The notes under the pieces were generated by a model, which saw only the letters and a program-made list of their open reading frames with translations, was not told where the DNA came from and did no database searches. A DNA stretch of 64,000 bases from Lophium mytilinum (taxonomy: Eukaryota > Ascomycota > Dothideomycetes > Mytilinidiales > Mytilinidiaceae). This document shows, piece after piece, positions 20,932-31,862 of the stretch. The stretch covers positions 999,609 through 1,063,608 of the forward strand of contig MU004199.1 in the NCBI GenBank assembly GCA_010093605.1. Reading direction: 5' to 3'. The translations under genes and the position numbers were made by a program. The first letter of the stretch is position 1. Every line of letters starts with the position of its first letter.

Positions 20932-22876
20932 TTATCCCTCCACCCCGGCCAGCCTCGCCACAACTCTAACGACTACAGGCACGGATGTCAACGCTACAGT
21001 GACCGTCCCGAACAAGCTCATTGACAGGCTCGAGAACGCTGCCGCGCGTGGATCGGACGCGAGAAGTAGCGCGGTCGCCATGGCGGACGAGTTCGCACCG
21101 AGCGTCACGCCTCTCGTGATGTAATCATCTACCCACATACGTATTAGCTCTTCTCCTGTCCTTTCGACACGACCAATGCTCATCATTTACCATCAGGTAT
21201 CCTCATGATCCTCAGCATTGCCGGCCCAAGCAAGACACCTAGGATGCCCGATACTATACACAGCACCGCGACTAAGCTGAGGTCTCCGCCTAGGTTTGCG
21301 GTTGCGGGTTGTGCGAGGGCGAGGGTGAGGCTGCGCGAGGCGAAGGAGAGAGAGCGGGTGGGGGCAATGCCGAGGGCATGGCAGAGGGGTGGGTAGCTGA
21401 AGAGGGAGGCGAGGGCGAGGAGGGTATTAGGAAGGAGGATGGGGAGGAACTGTATTCGGGGCGTTAGGACAGGTTCTGCTCACAATGGAAGAAAGAAGAT
21501 AATTAAGATTTGAAGAGCGAAGGACTGAAAAAAGTCTCACGTGTCTGCGAAGTTCGTGCCGGTATTGGAACATTGGTAGCGCGAGTGCAACAATACTGAC
21601 ATCGAGTATCGTGCCGAAGAGATCACCAGCGCCAGGGCGCGGAAGATTAGCCTTGCCCTGCCATAGTTGCGTGTACTTCGTGCCTGTTTTGTAGGCATGC
21701 AGCGCGTGCGTCAAACTATCGCCACGGATAAGCGCGAAGATCCAAATACCGAGGACAGTAATAAGAGATGAGACTAAGACGGGATGGAGGAAACGGCGCC
21801 ATTTAGCTGGTAGCTTCAAGGCGATGAAGTAGGCGATGATATTGAAGGAGAGCTGAATTGGCATCGCGTAGCTGGTACTATAATAGATTGGAACGCCTAT
21901 AAAGACAAAGATGGCGATATAGGATAGGGTGTCTAGATGTACATTGATGAAGGCGGCCCATTTTTGGGCGCGTGTTAGTGGGACTGGATCCTGACGAATT
22001 GCAGTGCTAGACTCCTGGGGTAGCATTGGAGTTGCTTCCGGAGGCCCTCCTGTTCCTGTGATCTGACTAGGGTCTTGAGCTCGAAGAGGCGCCTGGAGTC
22101 CTTCGATCGGTGATGACAGGGATAGTACAGATGGAGCTACCGAAGGAGGCTCCGTGGAAGGCTCTGAGGGGCTCCGGCTATGTGTAAGTGGTATGTCCTC
22201 TCCGCGTGTACCTAGTTCTTCAGCTCTTTCTGTCATTGCTCGTTTCGAAGTCCCGAGAATGTATTGGAGGCCTCGAACTAAGTAGGCTGTGAACGCTGTC
22301 ATGGCGAAGTAGCCGATCACTGGAGAAAGACTCAGTATTTGTTGAACTCCCGGGTTAGGGATACTGACCAAACACTCCTATGATCTTCGCTATCTCAATG
22401 CCTCCAATTGGGGAACTTAAAGGCAACAATATGAATGAAGGAGAGAAAAGAATATTAATGTAGCGGAGAGCGAAACCTCCCTAAGACGAATAAGCAAGCA
22501 TAACGCAGTCACTATATGAGAGGAAGCATACTGGCACATCTACTAAATTCACGACGCGTTTGATCTTTCTATCCCCCAACAGTGACTCGCAGATAATCAA
22601 GGCAAAGAAGAGTATTATCATACACGCGACTGATGCGGGAAAGGAGACGGAACTTAGACCGATAAGGGATTCTACTCCAAAACATGCAAGAAGAACAATA
22701 AGAACACCAGCTGGCACGTAGATCCAGGCTGCGATCATTCGATGCCCTGATGAACGAGCAACCTGTTGACCAATAGGAAATTAGATTCTACTTATGAATG
22801 AAAGAAGGCATTACGGTACCAGCAGGGCTGCTGTCGCAGCATCTTTAACTACACTTGGTTGTCTAGTAGCTGGCAT
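20932..22876 (-). CDS. LrgB-like multispanning membrane protein, 544 aa, six exons
   Basis: Exons: 22876-22820, 22762-22532, 22480-22369, 22319-21541, 21449-21191, 21128-20932; introns are 57, 51, 49, 91 and 62 nt and every phase closes. The N-terminal half resembles LrgA (VARSSGHR, FPASVACMII, FALRYINILFSPSFILLP). The C-terminal half resembles LrgB, with FLPILLPNTLLALASLF, SRSLTLALAQP and DDYITRGVTLGANSSAMATA, the last the LrgB signature. A Ser/Pro-rich cytosolic loop of about 90 residues joins them. The fusion layout matches plant plastid glycolate/glycerate transporter PLGG1 and fungal LrgB-like proteins. The substrate in fungi is not established; a small organic acid is an inference. Confidence 0.87.
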
Positions 22877-23099
22877 TTGATTAGGTCAACTTATGTATTG
22901 TTGGAGTCATGGTGCAAGCATATTGCAGAAGTGAAGAGGCCTTGGCCGAGGTCGGGCATCTCGTAAAGTAAGATGACTAAGGCGCGTATCTAACCTGAAC
23001 AAAGCGGGAGAGGCCAAGTATCTCCATCCAACATTCTACACCCCTGACTTCCTCCCCTCCCTCACACCCTCTGTATATCGCTACAGCCTTCCGTCCACC

Positions 23100-24764
23100 A
23101 TGGCGCTCGCCACGAAGAACGAGTCGCAGAAAATCTTCGAGAAATTGAAGCTCAAGCCCGCAAACAAGGTCAGTTTGCCCCTCCACCGCCCACCGCATCC
23201 CTTTCCGCACGCTGCTGATACCTTGGCTTCTAGATATGTTTCGACTGCGGCGCAAAGAACCCGACATGGTCGTCGGTGCCCTTCGGCATCTACCTATGCC
23301 TCGACTGCTCGGCAAACCACAGGAACATGGGCGTGCACATCTCGTTTGTGCGGTCAACGAATCTCGACAGTACGTGGAGTGAGATCATACACAGAGCAAT
23401 GGCTTACTCGACCACACAGTCTGGCAATGGGATCAGCTACGGATAATGAAAGTTGGCGGCAATGAGTCGGCCACCAAATATTTCCAAACACACGGCGGTT
23501 CCGCCGCGCTGAATAGCAAAGATCCCAAGACGAAATACACTTCCAACGCCGCTACCAAATACAAGGAGGAGCTGACGAGAAGATGTGCTGCTGATGCACG
23601 ACAGTATGTCTCAGTCACTTTTGGCATATCAACTTCTAACATCCCCTAGATTCCCTGACGAAGTTGTAATAACAGAAGCCACCGACACCCCTAGCGGTAC
23701 CAACACCCCCGCGGACAACGAAGATGACTTCTTTTCTTCTTGGGATAAGCCCGCCATCAAACGACCCTCCAACCCGCCCTCACGCACCGGTACGCCCCTG
23801 AGCGGCTCTCGCACTGGCACTCCCTTCCTCAACGCCCCCGCGAACGGAAACGGCACCGCGCGCCCCAAATCTCCCCTCACCGCCTCATCGGATGCCACCC
23901 CACGCGCCATTCCCGCCTCCGCGGTCCGCAAAACAACCGCAGGCGCCGCCCCCCGTAAAGCCAATATCCTAGGTGCCAAGAAGACAAAGCTGGGTGCTAA
24001 GAAGCTGACACCCGCGGATGGGGCGCTGGATTTCGAGGCTGCGGAGCGCAAAGCACGCGAAGAGGCCGAACGCATCGAGAAACTGGGATACGACCCGGAA
24101 GCCGAGAAAGCAGAAGAAGCGGCTAAAGCTGCTAAAGGGAAAGCAGCGGCCGAGAAGGAACTACCTGGCATCGTGAGCCCGACCCCGGTCGCGCCCGCAC
24201 GTGGAGGCTTTGGCTCGACGGGCAAGCCGGAGCGCAGCAGTGCTGAGATGGAACGGTTGGGGATGGGTATGGGACGGTTGGGCTTCGGGCAGGTTGGTGG
24301 CGCGAAGCCAGCGCCAGCAGCGGCGAAGAAGATGGGTGGGTTTGGGAGCACGAGCCGTTCTGCTGAGGGTACGATATGACTTTTTCACTTGGCTGTCTTT
24401 AAGAGTATGCTAACAAACTGCAGATGACGCCGAGAAATACGCCCGTCAAAAATTTGGCACGCAGAAATCTATCTCCTCGGACGAGTTCTTCGGCCGTGCC
24501 GCGTACGACCCCTCTACTCAAGCCGCCGCCAAGGCACACCTCTCGAACTTCGAAGGCGCCACCGCCATCTCCTCGAACGCTTACTTCGGCCGTCCAGAAG
24601 ACGATGTACCGGAAGACGATTATGGTGATCTGGAGGGCGCGGCCAAGGATTTCGTAAGGAAGTTTGGTGTTACGGCAGGTGATGATTTGGAGAATCTGAC
24701 GAGTTTGCTCGGCGAGGGGGCAACGAGGCTGCAAGGGGCTGTCCGGAATTATCTGAATAGTTAG
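23100..24764 (+). CDS. GLO3: Arf GTPase-activating protein, Glo3/ARFGAP2-3 type, 482 aa, five exons
   Basis: Exons: 23100-23168, 23234-23369, 23420-23603, 23650-24368, 24424-24764; introns are 65, 50, 46 and 55 nt. The ArfGAP zinc finger is complete: Cys25, Cys28, Cys45 and Cys48 ([17 protein letters not shown]), followed by [14 protein letters not shown] with arginine finger Arg53. It stimulates GTP hydrolysis on Arf1 during COPI coat cycling at the Golgi. The middle is Pro/Ser/Thr- and Ala/Lys-rich with GFGSTG-type segments near residues 350-375. The C-terminus has the Glo3 motif, ISSDEFFGR then [10 protein letters not shown], which distinguishes Glo3 from Gcs1. Length is typical. Confidence 0.95.
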
Positions 24765-25140
24765 GTGGCGAGGCGGTGAAAACTTGTGGCAAATGAATAG
24801 TAAGCTTAGGAATAAGAAGTCGGTAGACGAAGTCTGGAGGCTTGAGGTCGACCAGAGGGGTTAGGCATGGCATACATGGCGCTCGGGTGCGAAGGTCATG
24901 GATGACGAGCAATGAATGGCTAGTAATTGGTGAAATAGGTATTTATTGTATTAGAGGCTCGGGAAAGCATGCAGCACACGGCAATTCAAAATCTACAAAC
25001 TATCTCTTACTCTCTTTCAAGCTTTCAATTTTTTTATAAGGTGCCCCGGTGTCTTTGGTATCCAGTATATCACGAGCACGCCCCTGCACTCCTCTTTCCA
25101 TCATCATCGCACTCCAGCAGTCTGCTTACGTCAGTCTGGT

Positions 25141-25250
25141 CACATGCCCATACCTGACCTTCCTTTCCGACGAGTACAAAAACCTCGCTCGCTCTTTTTC
25201 TAGTCTTCCTTTCTTCATGGTCTCGCAAGGAGACGGGGGTGGATCAGAAG
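25141..25250 (+). promoter_or_regulatory. Array unit 1 head (weak boxes, good core)
   Basis: The E-box is degenerate (CACATG at 25141), the TATA position reads AGTACAAAAA at 25173, and the core TCGCAAGGAGACGGGG is intact from 25223. Spacing matches units 2-5. Confidence 0.55.
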
Positions 25251-25570
25251 GATAATTTCTGCTGGTTCATGGAGTTGGATCAACTGCAGATGTGCATATC
25301 ATCATGTCCTGGTTCTGGGAAGATTAGATTTCAAAATTAGGCACTCATGCCTGCTATGGGAGTGTAGGTGGTGTTAGAACCAGGGATACGACATGTCTCA
25401 TGGAGTTGGGGTCGTGCTTTGGGCTGAAGTGGGTGTTTCTGGGCCGCGAAGGATTGGCTTGGTGATCAGCATCATTTGTCCGCGATTGTGAAGGTCGTGA
25501 TGAAGGGACGATACGTGAATTCAATACACGAATGACTCGCTAACCGCTTTGAGATCAGTCAGTGGGCTAG

Positions 25571-25678
25571 CACGTGCACCACGTGCCCCCTGCTGGGAGG
25601 TAGGTATAAAATATCCCGCTCAGTTCTCTCTGTCTTCCTTTCTTCGTGGTCTTGCAAGGGGACGGGGTGGGATCAAAA
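25571..25678 (+). promoter_or_regulatory. Array unit 2 head
   Basis: Double E-box CACGTGCACCACGTG at 25571-25585, GGTATAAAAT at 25603-25612, pyrimidine tract, and core CTTGCAAGG at 25651. Confidence 0.7.
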
Positions 25679-25989
25679 GTATCAAAGGTTCAACTTCATG
25701 GAATCGGATCAACACTTCGAGTTATTGGCTCACTCCATGGAGTCGGACCCCCCGGATTGATGAGCTTGATTACGTCACAGTGGTGGGAAGATGGTAGTCC
25801 AAATACCCCATGGTGAGCCTTTATGCTGGGTCTGGAGTTGGCCTGAAGTTGGTGTCGTGGTTAACCTGAATGAGTTTCGAGGATTAGCATCATCTATGCT
25901 CACTTATGAGGGTCGTGGTGAAGAGACTAGGGGTGAACCTGGCTTAAGAACGAATTAATAGCCGTTTCTAGGATTCATCATGTGGTAAG

Positions 25990-26097
25990 CACGTGCAACA
26001 CGTGGCCCCTGCTGGAGGGTAGGTATAAAATCTCTCGCCTACTCCTGTCCATCTTTCTTTTTTCATGGTCTTGCAAGGAGACAGAGGTGGATAAGAA
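25990..26097 (+). promoter_or_regulatory. Array unit 3 head
   Basis: Double E-box CACGTGCAACACGTG at 25990-26004, GGTATAAAAT at 26022-26031, core CTTGCAAGGAGAC at 26070. Confidence 0.7.
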
Positions 26098-26341
26098 ACG
26101 CCCGGGAGAAAATTCCATGTTGTGGAGGTTGGGAACAGTGTTTGTTCCATTCAAAACAAAACGATTCCAAGAGCAATAGAGATGGATTGGGCGGTGTGCT
26201 GAGGGGTATATAACGATTGATGCTCGCCATCATTTCTTTGCGATATCGCAGATTAGCGAAAGAAGGGGGAAGGATGAGACTTGTTTTGTCTATCAGAGGA
26301 ATCGCCACCGCTGTGCGTTCGAAGGCTGATTTCGTGGTCAG

Positions 26342-26454
26342 CACGTGCACCACGTGCCCCTTACCGAGGACGAGGTATAAAATCTCCCGCTCACTCCTCA
26401 AGAACCGGCTTTCCTTCTTCACAGTCTTGCAAGGAGACGGGGGTGGGATTAAAA
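26342..26454 (+). promoter_or_regulatory. Array unit 4 head
   Basis: Double E-box CACGTGCACCACGTG at 26342-26356, GGTATAAAAT at 26374-26383, core CTTGCAAGGAGACGGGG at 26426. Confidence 0.7.
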
Positions 26455-26878
26455 CCGACACAATAGCATACTATGGGCGAGAGCTACAAAACCATGGCTA
26501 ACCCGAGTCAAATGTGCTGGAGGGCGGGATTCTTTCTCTCATGGAGGGCTAGAGAGTAGAATCAAAAAGTGGATCGTGATGAAGTGATGAGCGAGAGCTG
26601 CAAAACGGATCTACGACACCGCTCATGCGGTGGGGACTGGGACGATCAATCGGAGTCGAAATTCGGAGCGATAGGAGTGGTCGAGGTGTGAAAAACGGGG
26701 TTCAGAAAGCACGATGGAGGTGGATTGGTCGGTGTTCCGGGGGCTTGGTGGTGGTTGATGCTTACCATCATTCTTAGACAGTTCCGAAGAACGAAGGAGA
26801 AGAAAGAGTGAGTGCGGCCTTACCGCCTAGGAAATTAAGCCGAGAAAACCTCCCTCTGACCTTGGATTTAGGTGCGTC

Positions 26879-26989
26879 CACGTGTTTCACGTGGCCCATA
26901 ACTCGGTCCAGGTATAAAATCTTCCGCTCGGTCCTCGAAACTTAGTTTTCTTCATCAAGGTTTCGCAAGGAGACGGGGATGGATCAAAA
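26879..26989 (+). promoter_or_regulatory. Array unit 5 head
   Basis: Double E-box CACGTGTTTCACGTG at 26879-26893. The spacer between boxes has changed but both palindromes are kept. GGTATAAAAT at 26911-26920, core TCGCAAGGAGACGGGG from 26963. Confidence 0.7.
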
Positions 26990-27437
26990 ATCACTAGGGA
27001 TGTTGGAGGGCGGAGATCAAAGAGTTAAGAAGTCTGAAATCATGGGAGAGTGTGAGTGTGTTCAAAATATCTATGGAACTCGATGTATGGGAGAGAGCGT
27101 GGTGTACAAACTCTTTCTCCATTCTGGCCGATGGAGTCGTGTCCGGCGGAGAGAGGGGGTCTATTCGAGTGCGGTGATGATAGAAACCTTGCCGGTGTGT
27201 TGATTGTGTTTAAGAATGGGATGGGTTCAAGACAGCGTTGCGGAAGGATGGTGATGTGCGATAGAATAGATGGTGGAGATTTAGAAACTCAATAATATAA
27301 GTAGTGCATGTTTACTTCTAGGGAGGTAGCTTCTGGAGCTCTATAAGATGAATGCTGTATGCTCTATAGCTACCTCCTTTCCTCTTCCCACTCAATCTCC
27401 AGCCTCTATCCTCCTAACAACCTCATCACGCACGAAC

Positions 27438-27540
27438 CACGTGAACACCCCTAAACTAACATATAAAAACATCCCCTATCTCCCTTTCTCTTCCTTTCTT
27501 CAGTCTAGTCTCACACAGAGAAAGCGACGGAGCAAACCCC
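27438..27540 (+). promoter_or_regulatory. Array unit 6 head (diverged)
   Basis: A single CACGTG is at 27438-27443 and ATATAAAAAC at 27461. A pyrimidine tract follows, and the core is barely recognisable (GAAAGCGACGG). Confidence 0.45.
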
Positions 27541-28018
27541 CCAGGGCCTTCCGGTCATGAATTGCGTGCATTAACCCTACATTCCGCATTACGAATGGCG
27601 GTGCCAGGAACTCGGGAGCGCAACTCTTCTTCCTCCTCGACCTATGGACCGTGGGTGGTATTACCTGTGGAAATATAACGACGGCATGAGGTCGGTCGGT
27701 GGCTGGTACTCTAGTGTACTTGAATTAGGTTGATTTTCATCGAGTTTGGTTGGTGGTGGAGTGCACTGTCATAGATAAGTGGCTATTGATAGGATGGGGG
27801 TAGAGTAGTGTTGAGTATGGATCGGGCGGTGACAATGTTGGACATTTCAATAGGGGTTCAATTGGAATAGCTTTATGCCGTCGCGTTAGAGCGAACCTTC
27901 GAGGTCTCTCGGGATCATACCTTGCTAGAAGATCTTCCTTCAGGCTTGTCAACACGCAGTCCAGCTTACCATGTACAATCTTCCCTTCTCTCACCGCCCT
28001 CTCTAATCACGTTATACA

Positions 28019-28125
28019 CACGTGCCCGACGTGCTCCCCCTCCCACATCTTCTATATAAACCCCCCTCCCCACCCCTCAATCTTCCTTCCTCAAGTTCTC
28101 GCAAGAAGGCAGGGGAGGAGTCAAC
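28019..28125 (+). promoter_or_regulatory. Array unit 7 head (diverged)
   Basis: CACGTG at 28019-28024 with a partial second box (GACGTG), TATATAAA at 28053-28060, core TCGCAAGAAGGCAGGGG at about 28098. Confidence 0.5.
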
Positions 28126-28589
28126 ACACGCGGATCCCTTCCCATGGGGATCAACACCAAAAGCCAATTCTCCCCATGCTGCGGTTGGAGCTCCGGGGTT
28201 TCAAAGTATCCAAAGAAGCCTTGAATGGGAGCGGAGGGGGACTGCAAAAGCTTACTCCGCCGCCCGAAATGGAGTTGGTGGTGTGGGGTTGCCTGGGCTG
28301 GCTGGTGCTCGCCGTCGATGGTTGATGGTGGAGTCTGTCAAAGCCGTGGAGTTGTGGCGTGTGTTAGGTGGAGGTGTTGTTGTGGATCTATAGGGTGGGA
28401 GAGAGGGAGTTAGTATCGGTTGCGCGGTGAAGACGTTGACGCTTCGATGATCGTAGGGTCTTCCCATCCCACTCCTATCAACACACCTCATCCCTCCCAG
28501 TAGCGTCTGGTGACTTTCCACCCCTTATCTCCGTTCCCCCATCCCCTGTCTCCCCATCAGCAGCCAAGCCATGAGCCAGCGCCTGATTA

Positions 28590-28696
28590 CACGTGACGCC
28601 CCCCCTCCGTCGAGTATAAAACATCCCATCCATCTTCCTCCTCTTCTTCTTTCATTCCATCAAGGCCTCGAATGGAGATAGGAGCGGTTCAAAAAT
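28590..28696 (+). promoter_or_regulatory. Array unit 8 head (diverged)
   Basis: Single CACGTG at 28590-28595, GTATAAAAC at 28614, a long pyrimidine tract, and a diverged core (CTCGAATGGAGATAGGAG) near 28667. Confidence 0.5.
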
Positions 28697-29409
28697 TGGC
28701 ACACTCTCACATAATGGGGTATATACCTTCCAACATCATAATCGATGCTGTCTGGGAGGACTTGGGGGTCGGCGAAATCGGCCGGCGAGACCCGCGATGG
28801 GAGTGTCTGGGTGGAAATTGAACATGGCAGAAAGAGAAAGTATGGGGTTTCGGCGGCGTTCAAACTGCGCCAGAGAGCTCGGTGATGGATTTGAATTTGC
28901 AGGGCGAGACGCTAGCTTGTTGTTCATCGTTTATGGTTGGTGGTGGTGGCGGCTGTAGATCAAGCTTGATGCTTGCTAGTATAAGGTAAAGGAGACAGTG
29001 AAGAAACTTAGAGTGAGGGAATGACAGTTAGCTTTGCTTGAAAGCGTTGAAGATCATGACTGAGACAATATTTAGACGTGATCCAGCAATGAGTAGACAA
29101 ATGCAAGATCCAATCCATTTTAAGATGTCTCTAGATGCAAATACGCGTTTCAACCCACCCCAAATGGTTTCCAGAGCTTTTTCTGTCCCTCTTGTTTTGA
29201 TAAGAAAGGTGATAAGAAGTCTTCGTCAATACATGCTCAACGCCCAAGCCGAAATCGATACCTAACATGTGAACAGAGACGCCAAACGCCACATATCCCC
29301 TGCTTACAAGTCCTTTTTGTGCCAGGTTTTCAAAATTGCAGCCCGCGCTAGTATGTACGAGTTAGGGAGCTCGACTGCACGCTCCACTGCTCTGTGATAG
29401 TGAAATCGC

Positions 29410-30968
29410 CTACGATGCTGCAGAAGTCTCGGCGCTCTTGCTTGAGCTTGCCACGGTCTCTTCGGACTCGGATGGCGTGCCGGCGTTGATCGCACGGAAG
29501 CCGTTGGGGAAGATGTTTACCGCGCCTGCTTGGACGAGCTATCATATACATCAGTCCCCAGGTGTCTCAAAGCTAGAGTATGACTAAACTTACCGCACGA
29601 CTCAAATCATCCAGCAAGTCCTCAACATCCTCAATGCCAACACACAGCCGGATAATATCCTCAGGCAGCGCCCTCTCGGCCCTCGTCTTCGCATCAATGC
29701 TGGCATGGCTCATGCGGCACGGCATGCTGATCAAGCTGTTCACACATCCGAAACTCACACTAATCGCCCACAGCTTCGCGCTCTCCACAATTCGCTCGCT
29801 GACATTGACGTCGCCGGTCTCGAAAGACAAGACTGCGCCCGCGCCCCGCGCCATGCTCCAGTGCAAGTCGTACTGGGGGTGTGACCGCAGGCCGGGATAG
29901 CGTACTTTGAAGCCGTGGGACTCGAGGAAGACTGCAATGCGCTGCGCGTTCGATTGTTGCTTCTCCATACGTACGCCGAGGGTCTTTACTCCGCGCAGAA
30001 GCAGCCAGGAGTCGAATGGGGAGAGCCCGACGCCGGACGCGTTGATAGTGAAGTAGAGTTTCTCGCCCAATGCAGGATCGTTCACGGCGAGCACACCGGC
30101 CATCAGGTCGTGGTGGCCAGAGAGGTACTTGGTGCCGCTCTCGTAGACGATATCCGCGCCTAGATCAAGAGGGTTCTGTAGGAGTGGCGAGAGCATAGTA
30201 TTGTCCACGGCCACTATGGCTGAAGGATTGGCGGCGTGTGTTATGCTTGATACTCGAGGGATATCGGCGATTTTGATGAGAGGGTTTGTGGGGCTTTCGA
30301 GGAGGACCATGGCGGTCTTGGGCGAGAGGACTTTGCGGACGGCCTCTGGATCGGTGGTGTCGACATGGTGGACAATGATGCCACCATTGGTCGCGAGGTA
30401 CTTCAGAAGACGGTTTGTGCCGCCGTAGAGATCATCTCCAGTCACGACCTCATCGCCCGGGCGAAGTAGGCGGGTTATCACGTCTAGAGCGCCCATTCCG
30501 GAGGAGACGACGAGAGCGCGCGAGGCGTTCATGATCTTGGCCAGGTGCCGTTCGAGATGGGTGCGTGTGGGATTGCCGGAGCGTGTGTAGTCATACTCTC
30601 CGCCGCCGCCAGTTGCTGATTCTTGCTTGAAGGTTGCGGACTGTGGTGTTGAGTTAGCATCGTTCATTGCGACAGAACGTCCTCGGCTTCTACGGAGAGC
30701 TTCCGCGTGTGACCAAGGCCTCTAAACGGCCTTCGAGTTGAGTATGTACCTGGTATATGGGCACGCTGGACGCATTGTACTGGTCGGTGCTCTCGGTGTA
30801 GACCAATTCGGTCGCCAGAGCGTATTTCCTGCCATTTCGAGGACTCGAAGGCGCTGGGCTGGGCGGTAGGTCGTGTCCGTCGAGATCCAGGCCGCGGAAG
30901 GCCTTCCCTACGCCAGTGACCTTGTCCTTGAAGCTCTCCGGGGGTGGAGACGAGGATCCGGATGACAT
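29410..30968 (-). CDS. STR3: Cystathionine beta-lyase (PLP-dependent), 464 aa, three exons
   Basis: Exons: 30968-30750, 30640-29594, 29538-29410; introns are 109 and 55 nt with all phases closed. The enzyme cleaves cystathionine to homocysteine, pyruvate and ammonia in methionine biosynthesis. The Cys/Met-metabolism PLP fold is clear: YDYTRSGNPTR at residues 88-98, SSGMGALDVITRLLRPGDEVV, LYGGTNRL, VDNTMLSPLLQNPLDLGADI, and ESGTKYLSGHHDLM with Lys244 as the Schiff-base lysine. The later RSHP and ISFG-VNSLISMP segments also fit. The N-terminal 45 residues are Ser/Pro-rich and disordered. Beta-lyase is preferred over gamma-lyase from overall motif resemblance to fungal met-2/metG; gamma-lyase cannot be excluded by eye. 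Confidence 0.9.
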
Positions 30969-31862
30969 GGCGGGCGAAGGTATGGGGTATCGTTAGGGGA
31001 CGGATGGAGGGGCAATTTCTTTGTGAGGCGGCGGGAGAAGAGGTTTATGGAGGGCCGGCCGGGATTGCGGGCGGAAGGAGGAAGATATAGGAGTTTCTTG
31101 GGGAGTCCGGGGGAAGGATGGACAGGTCAGATGTGGGCTACGGATGCTGCAGGTACATGGCTAGAAGGCGTAACTTTAGTCGTGGTGAACTTGGCCTGGA
31201 GTCACCGCTCCGATGGCGCAATCGCTGCGCGAGCTGGCGGCACAAACTGAGGCCAACATCACCAAGAACACCCCGTGTGCCCCGAGCGTCACCAGCTCCA
31301 AGTATCTTTCTTGCAAGCGAAACCATAGTTGAATTTACTGCGAGGAGCAAACACAGATACCCAACTTCATGAGTCTTATTTCTACTGACTGGTGTGTTTT
31401 GAGCCTCATCCAACTTGCGAATTACACACCCGTCTGGGACCGGCACTCGTAAAATTTTATATGCCGTCAGAAAAAGTAACAATTAAAAACATCCGAATGT
31501 ACAGGCGCCTACTGAAGCAAATTCGGAATCCTCAGTATGCTCATTCCAACATGGATTACATCACGGCACGATACCTCAAAGACTGAGAAAAACCCCAAAT
31601 AGAATTTTGCTACCTAGAGCCAGGGGTATTGCGAGCCAAAACCATCCACGAGCAGAGAATGCGTTCCTGCGTGCTCCCCGTGCTGTTTGTGCCCAAACGC
31701 CAGGCCGATGAACCCATAACCTCGTGAAGCTCCATGAGTATAGGACATAAACGAGAACCGGGACGGAAAAGGCAGACCCAAAGAAGAAGAAGAAGTAGAA
31801 GCGGCACCAATGTTACGCTCATCCCCATCCAATACGTCCTCATATGTGCAAAAAGAGACCCC
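30969..31862. other. Intergenic, 894 bp
   Basis: It holds the promoter of the leftward lyase gene and the 3' region of the DUF2415 gene. Short open frames are not convincing. No repeat or RNA gene is seen. Confidence 0.5.

Larger units (their letters stand above)
25141..28990 (+). repeat. Tandem array of eight diverged units, each headed by a promoter-like module
   Basis: Unit heads begin at 25141, 25571, 25990, 26342, 26879, 27438, 28019 and 28590, a period of 352-581 bp. Each head has a CACGTG box (double with a 3-bp spacer in units 2-5), a TATA box, a pyrimidine-rich stretch and a purine-rich core related to GCAAGGAGACGGGG. In units 1-5 the E-box to TATA distance is exactly 32 bp; in all eight, TATA to core is 42-52 bp. 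Unit bodies also share patches, including GATGCTYRCCATCATT near the 3' end of units 3 and 4 with weaker forms in 1, 2 and 7. No long conserved reading frame is present. Units 6-8 are more diverged. Confidence 0.75.
24765..29409. other. 4.6-kb interval with no recognisable protein gene, mostly a module array
   Basis: It lies between the 3' ends of GLO3 (rightward) and the cystathionine beta-lyase gene (leftward), so no flanking gene needs a promoter here. Even so, it holds at least eight promoter-like modules in one orientation (25141-28700). Sequence from 28990 to 29409 shows nothing distinct. Confidence 0.7.

Noticed and set aside
20671-21024. Open frames of Ser-His-Tyr and Gly-Val-Met repeats
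   Set aside because: They are translations of the 9-bp minisatellite, not proteins.
25141-28700. Module array as CRISPR or as tandem tRNA/5S genes
   Set aside because: Units are hundreds of bases long and diverged, there are no cas genes and the genome is eukaryotic, and no A/B-box pairs, T-run terminators or 5S-like sequence follow the heads.
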